A DNA stretch of 34,460 nucleotides from UBA1731 sp964440985 (GTDB lineage: Bacteria; Verrucomicrobiota; Kiritimatiellia; RFP12; UBA1067). Location: assembly GCA_964440985.1 (NCBI GenBank), contig CAYTWE010000021.1:1-34460 (forward strand), written 5' to 3'. The position numbers were made by a program, and so were the translations under genes. This document shows positions 31,673-34,460 of the stretch, one piece after another; within the stretch, counting starts at the first letter, position 1, and each line of letters begins with the position of its first letter. A model generated the notes under the pieces. It ran no database searches. It was not told where the DNA came from and was given only the letters and a program-made list of their open reading frames with translations.

Positions 31673-33285
31673 CGCCTTCCCAGCACCTTGCGGTAACGCT
31701 CAATGAGGGCGTTTGTGGAGGAATCATGCTTGAGATCCGGATTCTCGGCCGTGAGATCCTTGAGAACGTTCTTCGCAAGCACCTTTCCGAGCTGGACTCC
31801 CCACTGGTCGAACGAGAATATGTTCCAGATCACACCCTGGACGAACACCTTGTGCTCGTAAAGCGCAACGAGTGCGCCAAGCGTCTCCGGCGTGAGATCG
31901 TCGGCGAGAAGCGTATTCGTCGGTCTGTTTCCGCCGAACGTCTTGAACGGCACGAGTTCTTCGGAATCGCCCTCTGCACGGCACTGCTCGGCGGACTTGC
32001 CGAACGCAAGAGCCTCCGTCTGGGCAAAGAAGTTGGCCATCAGCTTGTCGTGGTGGTCTCCGATTGCGTTGTGCGTCTTGCAGAACCCGATGAAGTCGCA
32101 GGGGATGAGATGCGTACCTTGGTGGATGAGCTGATAGAAGCTGTGCTGCCCGTTCGTTCCCGGCTCACCCCACTCTATCGGCCCTGTGGTGTAGGCAACA
32201 GGCTTGCCGTCGCGTGTGACGGACTTGCCGTTCGACTCCATGTCCATCTGCTGCAGGTATGCCGGGAAGCGACTGAGATACTGGTCGTACGGAAGCACGC
32301 AATAGCTCTCTGCGCCGTAGCCGTTCGCGTACAGGATGCCGAGCAGCGCAAGGACGACCGGAAGGTTGCGCTCGAACTTCGCCGTGCGGAAATGCTGATC
32401 CATCTTCCAGTAGCCTTTGAGCAGCCTTGCGTAGTTCCGCGGGCCGATGAATATCATCAGCGACAGACCGATTGCGGACGGAAGCGAATAGCGTCCGCCC
32501 ACCCAGTCCCAGAATCCGAACATGTTGGCGGTGTCGATTCCGAATTTCGAGACCTCCTCGGCGTTGGTCGATACGGCCACAAAATGCTTAGAAACCACAT
32601 CATTCGCATTCTCTCCGGGGAACTTCTCAAGCAGCCAGGCGCGTGCGGAGAGTGCGTTCGTCATTGTCTCCTGAGTGGTGAATGTCTTGGACGCGACAAT
32701 GAAGAGCGTCTGATCCGCCTTGACTTCGCGAAGCACCTCGGCAAGATGCGTCGAATCCACGTTCGAAACGAAATGGCAGCGGATGGAGCGCTTTCCGAAC
32801 GGAGTGAGGGCGATGTTCGCCATGACCGGGCCGAGGTCGCTGCCGCCGATGCCGATGTTGACGACATACTTGATCCGCTTGCCGGTGAATCCGCGATGCT
32901 CACCACCGCGAACCTTCTCCGCGAATGCGCCCATCCTTGCAAGCGTCTCGCGCACGTCCGGCATCACATCCTTGCCGTCCACAAACACCTTCGCTTCAGG
33001 ATCGCAGTTTCTAAGCGCCGTGTGAAGCACTGCGCGGTTTTCTGTGCGGTTGATCTTATCGCCGGTGAACATACGCTCGATCTCGCTCTTGAGATTGGCG
33101 TCCTCCGCCATCTTGAACAGAGCCTTCATCGTCGCGGCATCGATCCGGTTCTTGGAGTAGTCAAGCGTCCATCCGGCGGCTGAAAGCGTATATTTCTTCG
33201 CGCGATCCGGATCTCCCGCAAAAAGTTCGCCGATGGTCTTGGCCTTGGACGCAGCCATAGCCTCGTTAAGCAATTCCTGGTTCAT
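31669..33285 (-). CDS. pgi: Glucose-6-phosphate isomerase
   Basis: 538 aa, near the E. coli length (549). NIGIGGSDLGP, ASKTFTTQET, DWVGGRYSLPSAIGLS (a family signature), GEPGTNGQHSFYQLIHQGT and the C-terminal QWGVQLGKVLAK are all present, including catalytic Glu, His and Lys positions. It interconverts glucose-6-phosphate and fructose-6-phosphate in glycolysis and gluconeogenesis. AGAGGA stands about 6 nt before the ATG, and a TATAAG hexamer lies 9 nt upstream of it. A terminator at 33318-33358 separates it from the small-basic-protein gene upstream. The 3' end overlaps the hypothetical membrane-protein gene. Confidence 0.97.
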   Translation of the reverse strand: MNQELLNEAMAASKAKTIGELFAGDPDRAKKYTLSAAGWTLDYSKNRIDAATMKALFKMAEDANLKSEIERMFTGDKINRTENRAVLHTALRNCDPEAKVFVDGKDVMPDVRETLARMGAFAEKVRGGEHRGFTGKRIKYVVNIGIGGSDLGPVMANIALTPFGKRSIRCHFVSNVDSTHLAEVLREVKADQTLFIVASKTFTTQETMTNALSARAWLLEKFPGENANDVVSKHFVAVSTNAEEVSKFGIDTANMFGFWDWVGGRYSLPSAIGLSLMIFIGPRNYARLLKGYWKMDQHFRTAKFERNLPVVLALLGILYANGYGAESYCVLPYDQYLSRFPAYLQQMDMESNGKSVTRDGKPVAYTTGPIEWGEPGTNGQHSFYQLIHQGTHLIPCDFIGFCKTHNAIGDHHDKLMANFFAQTEALAFGKSAEQCRAEGDSEELVPFKTFGGNRPTNTLLADDLTPETLGALVALYEHKVFVQGVIWNIFSFDQWGVQLGKVLAKNVLKDLTAENPDLKHDSSTNALIERYRKVLGRR

Positions 33286-33293
33286 GGTGTCCT

Positions 33294-33321
33294 CTTATAT
33301 GTTTTCGGATATGTCGGTAAA
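33294..33321 (-). promoter_or_regulatory. Possible promoter of pgi
   Basis: Minus strand TTTACC (33316-33321), 16-nt spacer, TATAAG (33294-33299). The -10 lies 9 nt from the ATG, like the leaderless starts, but here a Shine-Dalgarno (AGAGGA) also fits and there is no TG extension, so the assignment is weaker. Confidence 0.35.
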
Positions 33322-33358
33322 ACAAAGGAATCTCCACCCTGTTCGAGGCGAAGATTCC
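33318..33358 (-). terminator. Rho-independent terminator after the small-basic-protein gene
   Basis: On the minus strand GGAATCT and AGATTCC form a 7-bp stem (33352-33358 with 33327-33333), with a small inner CCT/AGG stem in the loop, immediately followed by TTTGTTTT. It ends the transcript of 33394-33549 ahead of pgi. Confidence 0.55.
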
Positions 33359-33393
33359 AGTTCGCGGCCATGCACAGCCACAACGGACGCGGC

Positions 33394-33549
33394 TTACGCC
33401 TCCGGCTTCGTCTTTTTGAGACCAAGACCGCGGCTATCCTCTTTCCATTCACCGCGCTTCTGCAAAAGGTTTACACGCTCAAAGCGCTTCAGCACGTTGC
33501 GCTTGGTCGTGATCTTGCCGGAACCTCTAAGACTGGGATGCTGACTCAT
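33394..33549 (-). CDS. Small basic protein of the Chlamydiae/Verrucomicrobia type
   Basis: 51 aa, strongly basic. The sequence begins MSQHPSLRGSGKITTKRNVL, then KRFERVNLLQKRGEWKE and ends in LGLKKTKPEA. This matches a short protein family I know from Chlamydiae and Verrucomicrobia ('small basic protein', TIGR04137-type), thought to be ribosome-associated though not well studied. The start at 33549 is chosen because AGAAGGAG precedes it; 13 upstream in-frame codons (to 33588) fall in the promoter and leader. It has its own promoter (33579-33607) and terminator (33318-33358), so it is a monocistronic unit, as expected for an abundant housekeeping protein. Confidence 0.85.
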   Translation of the reverse strand: MSQHPSLRGSGKITTKRNVLKRFERVNLLQKRGEWKEDSRGLGLKKTKPEA

Positions 33550-33578
33550 TTTTCTTCTCCTTCTAAAAAAGTTCGCGT

Positions 33579-33607
33579 ATTGTATCAAAAGACGGCCCTA
33601 AACGCAA
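33579..33607 (-). promoter_or_regulatory. Promoter of the small-basic-protein gene
   Basis: Minus strand TGA-TACAAT (-10 at 33579-33584, extended) with TTGCGT (-35, 33602-33607) at a 17-nt spacing. The leader of about 23 nt carries AGAAGGAG ahead of the ATG. Confidence 0.5.
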
Positions 33608-33613
33608 GCGGGA

Positions 33614-33658
33614 AGATTCGCACACCCTTATCAAATCCGGGATAAGGGTGCAGAATCT
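33614..33658. terminator. Strong inverted repeat between the DXS-like gene and the small-basic-protein promoter
   Basis: CACCCTTATC (33623-33632) and GATAAGGGTG (33641-33650) pair perfectly over 10 bp with an 8-nt loop; an outer AGATTC/GAATCT pair (33614-33619 with 33653-33658) extends the stem across a small internal loop. It lies about 65 nt after the DXS-like stop codon. There is no T-tract on the minus strand, so it may be a weak terminator, an mRNA 3'-end stabiliser, or a protein-binding site. Confidence 0.5.
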
Positions 33659-33724
33659 AAAAGCCACCTTTGACGAGCATCCCATCAAACGCGCTGTTTC
33701 TCATGACAGACCGGCAAAACGAAA

Positions 33725-34460
33725 TCAACTCAAACATCCGCATAAACGGCGGACATCGGCGAGCAGTTGCGGAATTGTGAGGCGATTCAATTCAAGGAAT
33801 GCATCGTAGGCGTAGCGGTCGGCGAACGTCTTTGCCGCGCCACGCACGAGGACCTTCATGTCGCCACGTGCTGCACAGTACCGCGCCACCTTCTCACCAA
33901 ACCCGCCGTCGACGACACCGTCCTCCAACGTGACGACGAGATGGTGATCCGCCGCCAGCGCATCGAGCGTTTCCGCATCGAGTTCCGTCGCGCTGCGCGG
34001 ATTGACGAGCGTCGCGGAAACGCCCTTCGCCGCCAACGCGTCCGCCAGTTCCGCGCCGAGTTTGTAAAAATTGCCGAGACCGAGAATCGCCACGTCCTTG
34101 CCGCGCCGCGTGACGTCGTAGCGGAGGAGACCCGAATAGTCCGACAGGATTGTGACATCGTTCGTACGGACACCGTTTTCGGGCTGACGGATGGCGACGG
34201 GATGCGCCGTGTGCCCGATCGACCAGTCGAGCATCGCAAAAAACTCCTGCTCGCTCGTCGGACAGAGATAGACGAGATTGGGGATGTTGGCAAGCAGCGG
34301 AATGTCGAACCAGCAGAGATGCGTGACATCGTTCATGCCCAGCATCGTACCCGACGTCACGACGATCGTCGCGGGACTATCGTTGATGCAGAGATCCTGG
34401 CTCAACTGGTCGTAGGCGCGCTGGACGAACGTCGAGACGACGCTGAAGACGGGCTTCGCG
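33725..34460 (-). CDS. 1-deoxy-D-xylulose-5-phosphate synthase-like transketolase, C-terminal part (cut by window edge)
   Basis: About 245 residues are visible; the frame stays open to the edge and adds AKPVFSVVSTFVQRAYDQ, matching the DXS 'PVVAIYSTFLQRAYDQ' stretch, so an internal TTG at 34405 is not the real start. Then come the pyrimidine-binding domain end (GMNDVTHLCWFDIPLLANIP, matching DXS 'GADGxTHxGxFDxxYLRxIP') and the C-terminal transketolase domain (VAILGLGNFYKLGAELADAL, then TLVNPRSATELD and VVTLEDGVVDGGFG). DXS makes 1-deoxyxylulose-5-phosphate from pyruvate and glyceraldehyde-3-phosphate for the MEP pathway. The 'GMNDVTH' variant differs from standard DXS, so a paralogue with another substrate is possible. 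Confidence 0.8.
   Translation of the reverse strand, partial: AKPVFSVVSTFVQRAYDQLSQDLCINDSPATIVVTSGTMLGMNDVTHLCWFDIPLLANIPNLVYLCPTSEQEFFAMLDWSIGHTAHPVAIRQPENGVRTNDVTILSDYSGLLRYDVTRRGKDVAILGLGNFYKLGAELADALAAKGVSATLVNPRSATELDAETLDALAADHHLVVTLEDGVVDGGFGEKVARYCAARGDMKVLVRGAAKTFADRYAYDAFLELNRLTIPQLLADVRRLCGCLS

Noticed and set aside
31726..33183. Plus-strand 485-aa open frame
   Set aside because: Antisense to pgi, whose signatures are complete; no motif or start signal of its own.
1..34460. CRISPR arrays, prophage or defence islands
   Set aside because: No regularly spaced repeats, phage structural genes, integrase, restriction enzyme or toxin-antitoxin pair could be recognised.

Overview
The window reads as a piece of chromosome from a bacterium of the Planctomycetes-Verrucomicrobia-Chlamydiae group, most likely a Verrucomicrobiota/Kiritimatiellota-type heterotroph. 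The main pointer is a 51-residue 'small basic protein' (33394-33549) of a type I know from Chlamydiae and Verrucomicrobia. Kdo transferase, an LptF/LptG permease and many lipoproteins show a Gram-negative envelope. A CE15 glucuronoyl esterase, a GHL10-type glycoside hydrolase and Tat-exported enzymes suggest growth on plant or host glycans. The phylum is inference.

All 33 intact or edge-cut protein genes and both tRNAs lie on the minus strand, so transcription runs from high to low coordinates. From the right: a DXS-like transketolase cut by the window edge, a self-contained small-basic-protein gene with its own promoter and terminator, then pgi, a small membrane protein, murI, ispH, an ETF:quinone oxidoreductase and a glycerophosphodiesterase. 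A tRNA-Ser(CGA)/tRNA-Gly(CCC) pair follows, next to a decayed IS30-like transposase tail, the only plus-strand coding remnant.

From 26252 to 21206 six genes overlap end to start: YbgC-type thioesterase, trmB, queE, Kdo transferase, a TPR membrane protein and a lipoprotein. Next come an amidohydrolase, fhs, an rlmI-like methyltransferase and a Gfo/Idh/MocA oxidoreductase; then lptF/G-nusB-ribD; then a run headed by an LpoB-like lipoprotein (phosphoesterase, CE15 esterase, beta-CASP nuclease, PglC-like sugar transferase, Tat-exported TIM-barrel protein, murein amidase, FlbD-domain protein). The left part holds a dolichol-phosphate-mannose-synthase-like GT2 coupled to a DPPR-synthase-like UbiA protein, a BatC-like TPR protein, a GHL10 protein, and the first codons of a probable HTH regulator at the edge.

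The most striking non-coding signal is a recurring extended -10 box, close to TGTGGTATAATT. It sits 8-11 nt before the start codon of five genes that head transcription units (3565, 5268, 13338, 16105, 26252), none of which has a visible Shine-Dalgarno sequence, while many genes inside the units do. This suggests leaderless mRNAs for unit-leading genes. No CRISPR array, prophage or recognisable defence system is visible.
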